The notes: generated by a model from the sequence alone, not told the origin. A stretch of DNA of 64,000 nt from Clostridium fermenticellae (GCF_003600355.1 NZ_CP032416.1:2190183-2254182), one strand, 5' to 3'; positions 27,622-38,687 are shown, numbered from the stretch's first letter. Numbers and translations are program-made.

Positions 27622-28035
27622 CTAACATATTCCATTTTTTATATCTTCAAAATTAATATTTCCAAGTCTTTCTTTGAGTTCATTATTTACTTTTTCCAAA
27701 ACCAAATGAAGTTCACATGTTTTAGATCTATTAGCCGAACAATATTCTGGATCAAAGACACATCTGTTTAAACTAATGGATCCATCTATTGATTCTATGA
27801 CATCTTTAACTGAAATATTTTTTGGCAATTTTTTTAATGAATAACCACCATTTTTTCCTCTATATGATATTATTATTTCTGAAGCTATAAGTTTTCTCAG
27901 AAGTTTTAATAAAAATCTTAACGGAATTTTTTCACTATCTGAAATTTTAGATGCATCTGCCCTATTCCCATATCCGAGCTTTGTCAAGTACAATACAACT
28001 CTTAATGCATAGTCTGCTTCCTGTGTTATTCTCAT
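27622..28035 (-). CDS. Rrf2 family regulator with IscR-like cysteines
   Basis: A 137-residue winged-helix regulator. The N-terminus MRITQEADYALRVV and LLRKL/ RGKNGGYSL wing are diagnostic for Rrf2. Cys92, Cys99 and Cys107 (RCVFDPEYCS...TCELH) match the three cluster ligands of IscR/NsrR-type sensors, suggesting a bound Fe-S cluster and redox, NO or Fe-S-status sensing. Start ATG 28035 follows GAGGAGA. It faces the pfl operon and precedes the M16 peptidase on its own strand; targets are unknown. Confidence 0.85.
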   Translation of the reverse strand: MRITQEADYALRVVLYLTKLGYGNRADASKISDSEKIPLRFLLKLLRKLIASEIIISYRGKNGGYSLKKLPKNISVKDVIESIDGSISLNRCVFDPEYCSANRSKTCELHLVLEKVNNELKERLGNINFEDIKNGIC

Positions 28036-28096
28036 ATATTTTCTCCTCACATATGGTTGCAAAAGTATACCTTATGAGTATACTTTTTATAATATA

Positions 28097-31000
28097 TTAC
28101 CATTCATCGTTTTTGTCAACGGAAAAATCAGGCAATCTCTTCACCTCATTGAACTTGCTATTACTTTCAATTATTTTAGAACTTTCACCTACAGCGCATA
28201 TATAATTTTGTTCTAATATCTTATCTATAACATCTGCAAACTCCATTATATCTTCCTTTTTAGTGGATATTAATTCATCTCTCTGTTTTTGAAGATCTGC
28301 TTGACTTACTCCTTTTAAATATAATTCATCTGCCACAATTCCATCTCCTGCAGGTCCTATAACTGAACTTGCCGAGTTATATCTGTTGTCAATATTTGAA
28401 GCCGCACTTATTATATAATTATTCATCTGCCTGTCACTTACATTAAATTTTCTTAAGTAATTCGGTATTTTATCAAAAACATCCAGAGTTTCATTTAAAT
28501 TAGGATCTCTATATGAATAAAATAATATTGTACCATTATTCATACTCGATGCAGCTCCATAAGCTCCTCCTTTAATTCTTATATTATCCCAGAGATAACT
28601 ATTTATTATGTTCTGCAGTACCTCATATTTACCATTTTGCATACACTGGGATTTCTGAAGTTCACCACCCTTAAATACATATTGAACTTTTGAAGGTATA
28701 ATAATTCCTTCGTTTATTGTTGAATTATTAAATTTATATTTATATGTCGGTAATTTTCTATCTGAAAATATAGATAAAATTCCATAGAATTTATGCTGTG
28801 AAAAACTTTTATAGTCATCATCATCTCCGATAAAACTTACTATCATTCCATCTTTATTAAATATCTCTTCTTTAACCTCTTTAAGATTATTAACAATTTC
28901 ATCACTTTTACTCTCAAAGTTTTTATCCAGGTCACATATAAAAGGATAAATACCATAATTATTATAATTTTTATATTTACCATACTCAGACATATAGGAT
29001 TGTACCTTTAGAGCCCCAACTGTGTCTCCAGAATATAACATCGATTCCTCAATACTAAGTTTTATATTTTTTATTACTTCTCTCAATCTATATTTGTCAT
29101 TCAAATTAGAATTTAATACAATTTCTTTTAACAAATTAAGTGATGATGATAAATTATCTTTTGTTGTTGATACTTGTGCAGAGAATTTAGGTGAGTATGA
29201 ATTATTATCTCCATTTTTAGGAATACAATTGATGTAGAATTCCATATTACCATTTATCATATTTTGCTCCTCTAATTTTTCCGCTGAATAATTATTTGTG
29301 CCTATATTCCCCAGGATATTTTTCAATAAACATATATATCCAAGTTTATCCTGAGGAACTGTAGTCGTATCAAAATACATGGTTATAATATCAACACCAT
29401 TTGTATCTATTGGATGTTCTAAAATTTTAACTTCTGCATCATCTTTTTCAATAGTTTTATATTCTTTAACCTTTTTATTTATATCTGAAAGTGATAATGA
29501 AGGTATAGTTTTTAATTTATTACTAGATACCGGTGCTTCCTGCCACTTTCTCAATTTTTTTGTGTCATTTATCAGGTTCTTTAATTGACTTTCAGACATA
29601 GATTCCTTATATTTAGCTAATTTCTCTTTAAGCTCAATCTGATTTTTTTCCTCAAGTTCAGGTTCTGGTACAAGCAATACAAGTGATGAATGATTATTAT
29701 CAAGCATATACTTTTTTATAAGATTTTGAACATTACTTTTTGCATATTCATAGCTGGCATTAACATTTAAATATTTTGTCGGCTCTCCTCCATATATCCA
29801 ACTCATCATAATTAAGTTATTATACTGCAGTTCATAATTTCCCTGCATAACAGATCCAATATATTTTTCTCTCTTCTCAACTGCATCTAACAGATTTTTA
29901 TCTATTCCATCTCTCACTATTGTTTGAAGTGTAGTTTCAACAACCTTTTTAAATTTATCCTTTTGATTTTTATTAATACCCTGGGCAGTTATACTTAAAA
30001 CCGGCTGAACACTATCTGCATCAAATTTAACCGACACATTTTCACCAAATCCATTTTCTTTTAATGCTTTTGTAATTGGTGAAGATGGCAAACCACCTAA
30101 AAGTTCAGCAATATAATCAAATGAATTAATCAGTTTATCATCTGTAACCTTCCCAATTACATAATTTAAAGTTAAGTAAGTTTTATTTTTAGTATCTGTT
30201 CCACTTTGGGCAGGATATGGCACTTCCTTTTGTACCATTTCAGTGAAAGGTTTTTGAAGCTGGATTTCCGTATTTACTTGTTTTTTAGGTATTTTATTTA
30301 AATAATTATCACCTATAAATTTTAACTTATTTTCAATATCCATCTTGCCGTATAAATAAAAATAACTGTTTGATGGACAATAATTATTTCTATAGGTATT
30401 TATAAGTTCATTGTAAGTCAAATCAGGTATATTATCTGGTACACCCCCAGAATCATATTTATATGATGTATCTGGAAACAGTGATTTTTCAATTTCCTTA
30501 TTCAAGATCCATTTAGGAGAGGAGTATTCACCTTTCATTTCATTATATACTATTCCATTGTACTTTAATTCATCCTGCAGGGAATTCAATTCAAGTCGTA
30601 TGCCTTCCTGTTTAAATATCCTATTATCTTTTAATACATTTGGATAAAATACAGAATTCAAATACACACTAATTAAATTTTGAAAGTCTTTATCATTTTT
30701 ACTGGATACAGGGTAACTTGTAACATTATCTGTTGTATATGCATTTAAATATGTGCTCATTGATTGCTTCATAAGTTGATTAATAAGACCTTTAACAGGA
30801 TATTTCCTTGAGCCCTCTAAAACAGAATGTTCTATTACATGATTTACTCCGGTGTTATCCTTTGCAGGTGTACGAAAGTTTATACACATCATCTTATTTT
30901 CACTATCATTTTCCAGATATATCAGATTAGCACCACTTTTAGTATGTTTGTAAACATAAACAGTAGACTTTATATCAGGTATAAATTTTCTAGAAACTAA

Positions 31001-31162
31001 TTTAAATCCACCAAGAGATTTATTATTTGAAGCTAAAGATGTTATTAATTCTGAATCAATTCCTAATGCTCTGGCATTGTTTAACGTCTGTGATGTAACT
31101 GCCTGCGACACAAACACTAAAAGAGTTATCAATACTGTCGTATATTTTAATTTTCTATACAT
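28097..31162 (-). CDS. M16 family metallopeptidase (PreP-like), with putative signal peptide
   Basis: A 1021-residue insulinase-fold peptidase of the M16C type. The inverted zinc motif is His108-Val-Ile-Glu111-His112, and the further Glu ligand is expected in YNEMKGEYSS. The two halves of the double M16 unit and the C-terminal KGGAYGAASSMNNG glycine segment (substrate-binding) are visible. Unlike many clostridial relatives, it starts with a hydrophobic segment (TTVLITLLVFVSQAV, residues 8-22) that looks like a signal peptide or anchor, suggesting peptide degradation outside the membrane. It begins after a terminator downstream of truA. Confidence 0.9.
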   Translation of the reverse strand: MYRKLKYTTVLITLLVFVSQAVTSQTLNNARALGIDSELITSLASNNKSLGGFKLVSRKFIPDIKSTVYVYKHTKSGANLIYLENDSENKMMCINFRTPAKDNTGVNHVIEHSVLEGSRKYPVKGLINQLMKQSMSTYLNAYTTDNVTSYPVSSKNDKDFQNLISVYLNSVFYPNVLKDNRIFKQEGIRLELNSLQDELKYNGIVYNEMKGEYSSPKWILNKEIEKSLFPDTSYKYDSGGVPDNIPDLTYNELINTYRNNYCPSNSYFYLYGKMDIENKLKFIGDNYLNKIPKKQVNTEIQLQKPFTEMVQKEVPYPAQSGTDTKNKTYLTLNYVIGKVTDDKLINSFDYIAELLGGLPSSPITKALKENGFGENVSVKFDADSVQPVLSITAQGINKNQKDKFKKVVETTLQTIVRDGIDKNLLDAVEKREKYIGSVMQGNYELQYNNLIMMSWIYGGEPTKYLNVNASYEYAKSNVQNLIKKYMLDNNHSSLVLLVPEPELEEKNQIELKEKLAKYKESMSESQLKNLINDTKKLRKWQEAPVSSNKLKTIPSLSLSDINKKVKEYKTIEKDDAEVKILEHPIDTNGVDIITMYFDTTTVPQDKLGYICLLKNILGNIGTNNYSAEKLEEQNMINGNMEFYINCIPKNGDNNSYSPKFSAQVSTTKDNLSSSLNLLKEIVLNSNLNDKYRLREVIKNIKLSIEESMLYSGDTVGALKVQSYMSEYGKYKNYNNYGIYPFICDLDKNFESKSDEIVNNLKEVKEEIFNKDGMIVSFIGDDDDYKSFSQHKFYGILSIFSDRKLPTYKYKFNNSTINEGIIIPSKVQYVFKGGELQKSQCMQNGKYEVLQNIINSYLWDNIRIKGGAYGAASSMNNGTILFYSYRDPNLNETLDVFDKIPNYLRKFNVSDRQMNNYIISAASNIDNRYNSASSVIGPAGDGIVADELYLKGVSQADLQKQRDELISTKKEDIMEFADVIDKILEQNYICAVGESSKIIESNSKFNEVKRLPDFSVDKNDEW

Positions 31163-31195
31163 TTGACTCTCCCTCTTTACTCTCTAAAAATTTAG

Positions 31196-31220
31196 AGCAC
31201 TTCATAAATTATGAAGTGCT
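31196..31220 (-). terminator. Hairpin between truA and the M16 gene
   Basis: AGCACTTCATAA and TTATGAAGTGCT form a near-perfect palindrome about 65 bases after the truA stop, followed on that strand by CTAAATTTTTAG. Confidence 0.6.
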
Positions 31221-31284
31221 TTAAATAATTAATAATATTATGTGTCTATTTGGATAAATTAATTCTTAGATTTAAATATAATTT

Positions 31285-32022
31285 TTAATATTGAACACTT
31301 TTTAAACATAATCCCTTAGGTGGTGCTATTGGAATTGTCTGATCTCTTTGTTTTCTGTCCAATATTAATTCTACATCATAAGAAGTTATATTATGAAGTC
31401 CTGCTTCTATAAGAACTCCTGTAATTATTCTGACCATATTTAATAAAAATGCATTTCCATTTATCTCTATTAAAATCAATCCATTATCTTCGCTTATATC
31501 TATATAATTTATAGTTTTTACAGTCGACTTATTACTCGACTTAAGTCTTGTAAAGCTTTTAAAGTCATGTGTTCCAGTTAAAATTTCAGCTGCCTTTTTC
31601 ATTTCTTCAACATCTAGTTTCTTATCGATATGATATACATATTTTCTCTCAAAAACGTCTCTAAACCTATTATTATTTATACTATAAATATAAGTTTTTG
31701 ATTTAGCATTATACCTGGCATGAAATCTATCAGAGGTATCCTTAATTGATTTTACAACTATATCTTCAGGTAAAAACTTATATATATAATCCAGCATCTC
31801 ATCTACACTTAAATTTGATTCAGTATGAAAATTGGCTGTGTAATCATATGCATGGACTCCTGAATCAGTTCTGCTGCATCCTATAAGCTGTATATCCTCT
31901 CCTGTCATTTTACTTAAAACACTTTCGAGTTTTCCCTGTATAGTTAAAACCCCTTCTTTTTGTTTCTGCCAACCCTTATATTTACTTCCATCATACTGGA
32001 TTGATAATTTCAAATTTCTCAT
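31285..32022 (-). CDS. truA: tRNA pseudouridine(38-40) synthase
   Basis: A 245-residue TruA protein that isomerises uridines 38, 39 and 40 in the tRNA anticodon arm. The catalytic Asp53 is in GCSRTDSGVHA; other family blocks are YDGSKYKGWQ, RFHARYNAKSKTY, and FLLNMVRIITGVLIE. Normal length. It follows the ABC permease gene of the upstream efflux set by about 60 bases on the same strand. Confidence 0.96.
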   Translation of the reverse strand: MRNLKLSIQYDGSKYKGWQKQKEGVLTIQGKLESVLSKMTGEDIQLIGCSRTDSGVHAYDYTANFHTESNLSVDEMLDYIYKFLPEDIVVKSIKDTSDRFHARYNAKSKTYIYSINNNRFRDVFERKYVYHIDKKLDVEEMKKAAEILTGTHDFKSFTRLKSSNKSTVKTINYIDISEDNGLILIEINGNAFLLNMVRIITGVLIEAGLHNITSYDVELILDRKQRDQTIPIAPPKGLCLKSVQY

Positions 32023-32084
32023 ACAATACCGCCTTTAACTTTATTATTTATGAATTATTTTCATAAACACCATTCAGCATCTTT

Positions 32085-33296
32085 TTATTCATACCTTAAA
32101 GCCTCAATAGGATCTAATTTTGCTGCCTTACTTGCTGGATACAATCCAAAGAATATTCCAATTGCTGACGAAAATAAAAATGCTATAAGGATTACTCCAA
32201 TAGATACCGGAACATGTATCTTCAATATAGCTCCAATAATCTTGCCAGCAGTTATACCAAATATAGTACCGATGGCTCCACCTATAAGACATAGTATTAT
32301 AGATTCCATAAGAAATTGTACTTTTATATCACGGGTTTTTGCCCCAATTGCCTTCCTTATTCCAATCTCCCTGGTCCTTTCTGTTACAGATACAAGCATG
32401 ATATTCATGACACCTATTCCACCTACTAAGAGTGATATAGCTGCAATCGCGCCAAGTATACCAGTTACAATATTTAAAACCTTATTCAGAGAGTCAAGTC
32501 CCTTAAATCCACTTTGCGCACTGTAGATTCCTTTAGCTTGATGCCTGCTTTCAAGAATCTTCACTATCTTAGAACTTATTTGATCCGCTTTACTCATATC
32601 AGACAGCATAACTGACATATAACTTATATTTGTATTTGCAAATATTCTATCCGCAGATGTCACAGGCATAAATACCTGACCAGGTGCATTCTCCGATGCC
32701 TCACCTAAGTTTGAACTAGAATCTTTACATATACCAACTATATGCAGATTAGTTTCTCCATTATCTGATTCAACTATAACATCTTCTCCAAGTGCATTAT
32801 CCGTTCCACGAAATAACTTCTGAGCTGTTTTTTCATCTATGATTGCCGCACTCGATCTTATTTCTGCATCATGGTCATTCAAAAACCTTCCACTGACCAT
32901 TTTCGTACCTGAAATCTCATCATATCCTTTTGCCGATGCTACAATCTCAACACGCTTGGACTTATTTGCAACTTTTAAATTTCCTACACTCGAAAGCATT
33001 GGAACAACCTGTTTAACCTCAGGTATCTTATTATTTATAAGGTTAACATCATCCATAGTAAAATAATCTTTATTTTCTATAGGTTTATCTGAATACTGAT
33101 TCAGGTTGACATTAACCACATTACTGCCTATACCTTGAAACTCTCCTGCAATATATTCCTTCGCTGCAGCACCTATAGAAACTATAGTGATTACCGAAGA
33201 TATTCCTATTATTATTCCAAGCATAGTCAAAAAAGATCTCAATTTATTTGACTTTATACTCTGAATTGCAGATTTAAAACCTTCCTCTATATTCAT
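32085..33296 (-). CDS. MacB-like ABC transporter permease
   Basis: A 403-residue FtsX-type permease: one N-terminal helix (about 20-45), a large extracytoplasmic MacB_PCD domain (50-275), and three C-terminal helices starting near GAIAAISLLVGGIGVMNIM, with the cytoplasmic coupling segment TERTREIGIRKAIGA. It joins the preceding ATPase by a one-base stop/start overlap. Together with the HlyD-like adaptor it forms an efflux or lipoprotein/peptide-handling system; substrate unknown. Confidence 0.92.
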   Translation of the reverse strand: MNIEEGFKSAIQSIKSNKLRSFLTMLGIIIGISSVITIVSIGAAAKEYIAGEFQGIGSNVVNVNLNQYSDKPIENKDYFTMDDVNLINNKIPEVKQVVPMLSSVGNLKVANKSKRVEIVASAKGYDEISGTKMVSGRFLNDHDAEIRSSAAIIDEKTAQKLFRGTDNALGEDVIVESDNGETNLHIVGICKDSSSNLGEASENAPGQVFMPVTSADRIFANTNISYMSVMLSDMSKADQISSKIVKILESRHQAKGIYSAQSGFKGLDSLNKVLNIVTGILGAIAAISLLVGGIGVMNIMLVSVTERTREIGIRKAIGAKTRDIKVQFLMESIILCLIGGAIGTIFGITAGKIIGAILKIHVPVSIGVILIAFLFSSAIGIFFGLYPASKAAKLDPIEALRYE

Positions 33297-34003
33297 TACT
33301 TCTTCCCCCTAACTATAGTTCTGCTTACAACTAGTTTGTCAGAGATTATAGTGCCATCTTTAAAGACTACATTTCTCTTTGTGTGCATAGCTATATCAGG
33401 TTCATGTGTAACCATGACGATAGTTACCCCTTCATCATTTAGCTCTTGAAAAATTCCCATTATTTCCTCACTTGAAATACTATCTAAATTTCCAGTAGGT
33501 TCATCAGCAAGTATTATAGATGGATTATTAACTAATGCTCTTGCAATAGCAACTCTCTGTTTTTGTCCTCCAGACATTTCATTTGGTTTATGTTTAATTC
33601 TATCAGACAATCCAACTCTATCTAATGCTAATTTTGCTCTGCTCTCTCTTTCATGTTTCGGTACACCAGCATACATCATTGGAAGTTCAACATTTTCTAT
33701 TGCTGTAAGCTTTGGAAGTAAATTAAAAGCTTGAAATACAAATCCGATTTTTTTATTCCTTATTTCAGCTAAACTATTGTCATCTAGTGATGATACATCG
33801 GTATCTTCTAAATAATATTTTCCACCGGTAAACTTGTCTAAACATCCAATTACATTCATTAAAGTAGATTTCCCGGACCCTGATGCCCCCATTATAGCCA
33901 CATATTCTTCCTTTTCAATTTGCAAATTGACTTCCTTTAAAGCTTTAAGCTTTATAGAACCAGTATCATACACCTTAACTAAATCTTCAAGTTTAATTAT
34001 CAC
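33296..34003 (-). CDS. MacB/LolD-type ABC transporter ATP-binding protein
   Basis: A 235-residue ATPase with Walker [11 protein letters not shown]-loop VFQAFNLLP, signature [15 protein letters not shown], Walker [13 protein letters not shown] and the H-loop His in VTHEPD. The NLD after the Walker B marks the MacB/LolD/FtsE subgroup. Its start and stop overlap its neighbours by one base each, so the three efflux genes are translationally coupled. Confidence 0.95.
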   Translation of the reverse strand: MIIKLEDLVKVYDTGSIKLKALKEVNLQIEKEEYVAIMGASGSGKSTLMNVIGCLDKFTGGKYYLEDTDVSSLDDNSLAEIRNKKIGFVFQAFNLLPKLTAIENVELPMMYAGVPKHERESRAKLALDRVGLSDRIKHKPNEMSGGQKQRVAIARALVNNPSIILADEPTGNLDSISSEEIMGIFQELNDEGVTIVMVTHEPDIAMHTKRNVVFKDGTIISDKLVVSRTIVRGKK

Positions 34004-35082
34004 TACTTGGTCCCTCCTGCTTGTACCTTTGAAGCATCTTTTACAGTGTCTCCTTCTTTAAGTGTATCTTGAGGATTTGTTACATACTTTTCTCCCTGTT
34101 TAAGTCCACCTATTACTTCTATGGCATCATCTGTTTCTATACCTGTCCTTATATATTTTTTAGCAACCTTATTTTCATCATTTACTACATAAACGTATTT
34201 CTTCTTTGTACCTTTGTCTTCTTTAACACTGTCTGATGAAACAGCAATTGCATTCTGCCTTTCATCAAATATAATTTCAACATCAGCGGAATAACCTGAT
34301 TTTATAGTATCATCACCAGAAGCTCCATCAAGTGTTATAGTGACATTAACTTTAGGATCCTGCTGAGTTTGAGTTACATTAGTGCCAGTCTGTGTCTGTG
34401 CTATCTGTCCAACATCAGTAACAGATCCAATATATTTCATACTATCATTCCCTTTTACCTTAACAATAGCCTTCTGTCCCTTTGATACCTTCATAGCATC
34501 ATATTGACTCATATCAACAGAAACTTTGTATTTAGAAGTATCATCTACTATTATTTTATCACCTTGTTGTGGAACTTGTCCCTCTTTTGCATCAACTTTT
34601 ACTACTTTACCATCAGTATCAGCTTTTATATTACATGCATCTATTTTCTCATTTAAACTATCAATTTCAGATCTAATAGAATCTGTCGAATTTGATACAC
34701 CTGTTTGTGCTTGTGACATTGCATTTTGAGCACTCGATAAATCAGCTTTTTCCTTGCTCAGTTCGCTTTCATATTCAGATGAATCCATTTGGACCAGAAT
34801 ATCACCTTTTTTTACATCCTGACCCTCAGTTACCAAAACTTTATCAACCCTTTGAGTATTACTTAGTGTTATCTCATTTCTATAATTAGGTGATATTGTT
34901 CCAGAAACAATAGTACTTTCAATTATATTTTTCTTAATGGCACTAGATATATTAACACTTTTTATGTCATTTTTTTTGGCTTTTGAGTAGGAAGCTATAC
35001 CTATAATCACAATTACAAGTAGAATAAATGCAATAATTGCTAATTTTTTCTTTCCTTTTATAGATTTAAACTTAGACTCCAT
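34003..35082 (-). CDS. HlyD/MacA-like efflux adaptor protein
   Basis: A 359-residue membrane-anchored protein: N-terminal helix (about 13-31), barrel-sandwich/lipoyl halves ([16 protein letters not shown] and [19 protein letters not shown]), a coiled-coil hairpin of only about 50 residues (110-155), beta-barrel and membrane-proximal domains. In Gram-positives such adaptors link a MacB-type transporter to extracellular substrates without an outer-membrane channel. First gene of the efflux operon. Confidence 0.9.
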   Translation of the reverse strand: MESKFKSIKGKKKLAIIAFILLVIVIIGIASYSKAKKNDIKSVNISSAIKKNIIESTIVSGTISPNYRNEITLSNTQRVDKVLVTEGQDVKKGDILVQMDSSEYESELSKEKADLSSAQNAMSQAQTGVSNSTDSIRSEIDSLNEKIDACNIKADTDGKVVKVDAKEGQVPQQGDKIIVDDTSKYKVSVDMSQYDAMKVSKGQKAIVKVKGNDSMKYIGSVTDVGQIAQTQTGTNVTQTQQDPKVNVTITLDGASGDDTIKSGYSADVEIIFDERQNAIAVSSDSVKEDKGTKKKYVYVVNDENKVAKKYIRTGIETDDAIEVIGGLKQGEKYVTNPQDTLKEGDTVKDASKVQAGGTK

Positions 35083-35199
35083 TTATTTTTCCTCACCTTT
35101 CTAGGTATAATATACAGATTATTTTTAAATAATATAGTACTCTTATATTATAACATTAATGTAGAAAATTTCACTTCTTTTTAAAAGAATCTTATAAAT

Positions 35200-35238
35200 A
35201 CACAACTGACATTATATAAGCTATAATGTCAGTTGTGT
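35200..35238 (-). terminator. Terminator downstream of the Yip1 gene
   Basis: ACACAACTGACATTATA and its complement make 17-bp arms around a five-base loop, 37 bases after the Yip1-like stop. It separates this gene from the efflux operon. Confidence 0.7.
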
Positions 35239-35275
35239 ACAGCTAAATATAATTAGTATACTTAGTCAAATGATT

Positions 35276-35938
35276 TTAAACTAATATCATAATTATAACT
35301 GATAAAATGTAAATTCCAAAGTTTATAATTAAAGCCTTCTTCATGCTAATTTTAAATACAGCTGATGTTCCTATTGATGATAATATTATACTCCATATAT
35401 AAAATATATCTATATGTGAAAGCAATTTATAAATAAAAGTATTTGTTGATGAATTTAAAAATACAGCAAAACTTGTCGATATATTCTTTATATTTTGAGC
35501 TTCAGTAAAAATCATAACCACAGCAGTTAAAATATTTGATATTACAATAGGAACGTATGCAATTAAATTAACACAATATAATTTTTTAAAATTTCCCTTT
35601 TCCTTTAAAATTGACGTTATCACTTTGATAAATACACTAAGTATTAATACTGTTAAAGCTGGTCCAATTAATGCAGTAATTATTCCTGAGATCACTGCAC
35701 TAATTTTCACAAAAGATATTGCTGATTGTGATAAATTTACAGATTGCTGTGCATTTAAAATAGTATACCCTACAATTTTAGGCATTTCAACTAAAATAAC
35801 AAGCAATTCAATAACAGTTATTACTATCCAATAGCTCCATATCCTAGGATTGCCTTCAATGTTATTCATAACTTTAACTGGTGATGTTATAACTTCCATA
35901 ATGTTTTTGAAAGCTTTACCTTTACTTTCCTGTGACAT
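35276..35938 (-). CDS. Yip1-family integral membrane protein
   Basis: A 220-residue protein with a short cytoplasmic start (FKNIMEVITSPVKVMNNI) and five predicted membrane helices. The opening, with a P-x-x-v segment before the first helix, is typical of bacterial YIP1/YIP1-like proteins often found beside MacAB-type transporters. Function is not established. GGGGGAAAATAT precedes the ATG. Confidence 0.7.
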   Translation of the reverse strand: MSQESKGKAFKNIMEVITSPVKVMNNIEGNPRIWSYWIVITVIELLVILVEMPKIVGYTILNAQQSVNLSQSAISFVKISAVISGIITALIGPALTVLILSVFIKVITSILKEKGNFKKLYCVNLIAYVPIVISNILTAVVMIFTEAQNIKNISTSFAVFLNSSTNTFIYKLLSHIDIFYIWSIILSSIGTSAVFKISMKKALIINFGIYILSVIIMILV

Positions 35939-36072
35939 TTATATTTTCCCCCTCTTAGTAATTAATTATATGGATTTGATTCTATATATATTGTATATAT
36001 ATCATATACAGTATAATTACTTTTTTCAATGCACAGAGGATTAAAGGTTTGTGTCAAGTTCTAGCCGGTAAT

Positions 36073-36135
36073 TTATTTTTTAAACTTTTTTATTATTTTA
36101 GAACCTAACTTTTGTACTGCGTTCCATATTGCCAT
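36073..36135 (-). CDS. Possible 20-residue cationic amphipathic peptide
   Basis: ATG 36135, nine bases after the chemoreceptor stop, opens a 20-codon frame (starting MAIWNAVQKL and ending KKFKK) with six Lys and no acidic residue; a helical wheel would put Ile/Trp/Val/Leu/Phe on one face. It resembles leaderless antimicrobial or membrane-active peptides in composition. No Shine-Dalgarno sequence is visible, so translation would depend on coupling to the upstream gene. Speculative. Confidence 0.3.
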   Translation of the reverse strand: MAIWNAVQKLGSKIIKKFKK

Positions 36136-36144
36136 TTAAATTAA

Positions 36145-38139
36145 TCATAATTTGAATTTTTTAACTTGACCTGTCATTTCTTTTGTACTTTTAGTAAGAT
36201 TATTAGCTGAATTTAAAACCTCATCTGACAATTTACTCATTTCGTCTGAAGATGCATTTATTTCTTCTGAGGATGCAGAGACTTCCTCAGCAACTGCAGA
36301 TGTAGATTCTACTTTATTTAGAATTTTCTCTTTTCTTTCATTTATCTCAGTTGTAGAATTATTTATATCTTCAATTTTAGGAATAATATTATCCACAGCC
36401 TTGATAATATTTTCATATGAATCTAATGCATTATCCACAATGATACCTTGTTTATTTAAATCATCTGAAACTTTATTAGTTGAATTTATCATTATCTTAT
36501 TTTGGCTATAAATATCTGAAACTATTTTAGATATATTATTAGATGATTCTTTAGATTGTTCTGCCAACTCTCTTATTTCATCCGCAACCACAGAGAATCC
36601 CTTGCCAGCTTCACCCGCTCTAGCAGCTTCAATAGCAGCATTTAATGCCAATAAATTCGTTTGCTCTGATATAGAATTGATCAAATCAGTTATTTCATTT
36701 ATCTTATTTATATTTTCACCTGACTCTTTAATTGTAGCTTCAAAATTTTTAAATGTATCCATTGTATTTGCAATAGACTCTGAGAGCTCATGTATTCGCT
36801 CACTGCTTTTACCAGCCAGGGAACTAATTCCTTTTGAATTATTATCAACATCTCTGATTTTTTTAATAATCTCCTCTAAATTTTGACTAAAACTGTTTAA
36901 AATTTCAGTTATAGTAACTAAATCTTGAGCTTGTGCTCCTGTACCATTTGTAACTTCTTCAATAGCAAGTGCAACAGATTCTGAAGATTTACTCATTTCA
37001 TCTGAAATAGACGACAGCTTTTGAGAATCATTATCTATTTTATTTGAATTATTTACCACTGATTTAAGCATGTCCCTTATAGAATTTTGCATAGTGTCAA
37101 CAGCCATTATCATTGTACCCAATTCATCTTCATTATTTAGTTCTTCTTTTAATACAGAACTTGTAAAATCACCAGAAGCCATTGTAACTATATAATTAGT
37201 AGCATTTTTTATCTTTTTAGAAAAGCTATCTGATATAAAATATACAATTATAAAAGCCAAAACTAAAAATATGCATGAAAAAATCACTATAAATCTAGTC
37301 AAAATATTAAGTTCTGAATTCACTTCACTTTGGGCAACAGCAACGGCAAATGACCATGTTGTGTTTAAAACCGGTGCATATGTAACAAATTTATTCTGAC
37401 CATTATATTTATATATTCCATATCCTTTTTCCCTATTTATCATTTTTCTTTGTATATTTGCAAACTCTTTCAAGGCAGGATCCTTTTTAGAATTTTCTAT
37501 TACATTATACATTTTAATTACTAGATTCTTATTAGTATTTGCTATTGTAACTCCTGTATTCGATATCATATAAGCAGTTCCAGTATCCCCGAATTTTATG
37601 TCATCTGTAATACTGCTTATATGATTTCCGTCCTTAGCAGCTGCTAAAACCCCAATTATATTACCATTTTCTTTGATTGGTACAGCATACACGACGACTA
37701 ATTTTTTATCTGCCTTACTAACAATGGGATCAGAAACCCATGGTTTGCCTGAAAGCGCCTTTTTAAAATAATCTCTATTTGAGAGATTTGCTGTTTTTGA
37801 ATCACTATATTTTGCATTTCCATTTAAATCAATAATTGCAATACTAATATAACTATTTCTTTCAATTTCATCCTTTAATCCAGCAAGCTTATCATCTACA
37901 GACTTACTACTATCTATTATCGAATCACTTGCTGCAATTTGTTTTAATATACTTAATTGTTCTGAAACTTTTGACGAAACAATTGCTGCTCCTTCTTCTG
38001 CAATTTTTGACATAGTCTTACCATTATTATTTTCAAGTGCATTAGATGACATTTTTAATGTTATAACACTTAGAGAAATTATAATTGCCAAAATTAATAT
38101 TTCAATAGGTAGTAGCAATTTCATTTTTATAGTCTTCAT
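36145..38139 (-). CDS. Methyl-accepting chemotaxis protein
   Basis: A 664-residue receptor: N-terminal helix (6-28), extracellular double-Cache sensor domain (about 35-275; blocks [17 protein letters not shown] and [16 protein letters not shown]), second helix (280-303), HAMP, and a cytoplasmic signalling domain with the hairpin tip [35 protein letters not shown] (tip about 490-525). dCache domains bind amino acids or other small molecules; the ligand here is unknown. RBS AGGAGG precedes the ATG. No other chemotaxis gene is in the window. Confidence 0.95.
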   Translation of the reverse strand: MKTIKMKLLLPIEILILAIIISLSVITLKMSSNALENNNGKTMSKIAEEGAAIVSSKVSEQLSILKQIAASDSIIDSSKSVDDKLAGLKDEIERNSYISIAIIDLNGNAKYSDSKTANLSNRDYFKKALSGKPWVSDPIVSKADKKLVVVYAVPIKENGNIIGVLAAAKDGNHISSITDDIKFGDTGTAYMISNTGVTIANTNKNLVIKMYNVIENSKKDPALKEFANIQRKMINREKGYGIYKYNGQNKFVTYAPVLNTTWSFAVAVAQSEVNSELNILTRFIVIFSCIFLVLAFIIVYFISDSFSKKIKNATNYIVTMASGDFTSSVLKEELNNEDELGTMIMAVDTMQNSIRDMLKSVVNNSNKIDNDSQKLSSISDEMSKSSESVALAIEEVTNGTGAQAQDLVTITEILNSFSQNLEEIIKKIRDVDNNSKGISSLAGKSSERIHELSESIANTMDTFKNFEATIKESGENINKINEITDLINSISEQTNLLALNAAIEAARAGEAGKGFSVVADEIRELAEQSKESSNNISKIVSDIYSQNKIMINSTNKVSDDLNKQGIIVDNALDSYENIIKAVDNIIPKIEDINNSTTEINERKEKILNKVESTSAVAEEVSASSEEINASSDEMSKLSDEVLNSANNLTKSTKEMTGQVKKFKL

Positions 38140-38345
38140 TTTAATTTTCCTCCTAAATTATATAATATCTTGTAAGCTTGTAAACTTGTTAACATATATT
38201 AAATTATATCATATTGTATTAAATTTTGTATTAAAAATACCCATAAAAATAATATCTAATTGACCCATAATATATATTGAATAAAAATATTACAGGATAT
38301 ATTATTATTTTATATAACTAATCAAAAATCGAAAGGGGCATTAAA

Positions 38346-38633
38346 ATGATAAGAATAATATCAAAAAATCAAATAAAACCAAATAAAAAAGATGAATTTA
38401 TAAAACTTACAAATGAATTAATAGAAAAAAGTAGAAAAGAAGATGGTTGTATAGCATATAATTTGTTTGAGGATATAAATAACCCTTTTATACTTACCTT
38501 TGTAGAGGATTGGGAAAACCAGGAATCTATTAATAATCATAACAATAGTGAACATTTTAAAAGGATAGTCCCTCAATTTCAAAAATTTCGTTCAAGTGAA
38601 AAGGAATTTAATCTTTATAGAAAATTAGAGTAA
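38346..38633 (+). CDS. Antibiotic biosynthesis monooxygenase (ABM) domain protein
   Basis: A 95-residue ferredoxin-fold protein: IKPNKKDEFIKLTNELIEKSRKEDGCIAYNLFED and FVEDWENQESINNHNNSEHFK are the family's hallmark strands and helix. Proteins of this size act as dimeric quinol monooxygenases or heme-degrading/unknown enzymes; the heme-binding Asn of IsdG is not clear. Single gene with a terminator directly after. Confidence 0.85.
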   Translation: MIRIISKNQIKPNKKDEFIKLTNELIEKSRKEDGCIAYNLFEDINNPFILTFVEDWENQESINNHNNSEHFKRIVPQFQKFRSSEKEFNLYRKLE

Positions 38634-38640
38634 TAATAAA

Positions 38641-38687
38641 AATAAAATACAATAATTATTTAATGATAACAATTATTGTATTTTATT
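38641..38687. terminator. Terminator after the ABM gene
   Basis: Perfect 17-bp arms AATAAAATACAATAATT and complement, followed by TTTATTTTG. Confidence 0.75.

Noticed and set aside
38169-38200. Repeated CTTGTAA motifs upstream of the chemoreceptor as a CRISPR-like array
   Set aside because: Repeats are only 7-8 bases, adjacent and without spacers.
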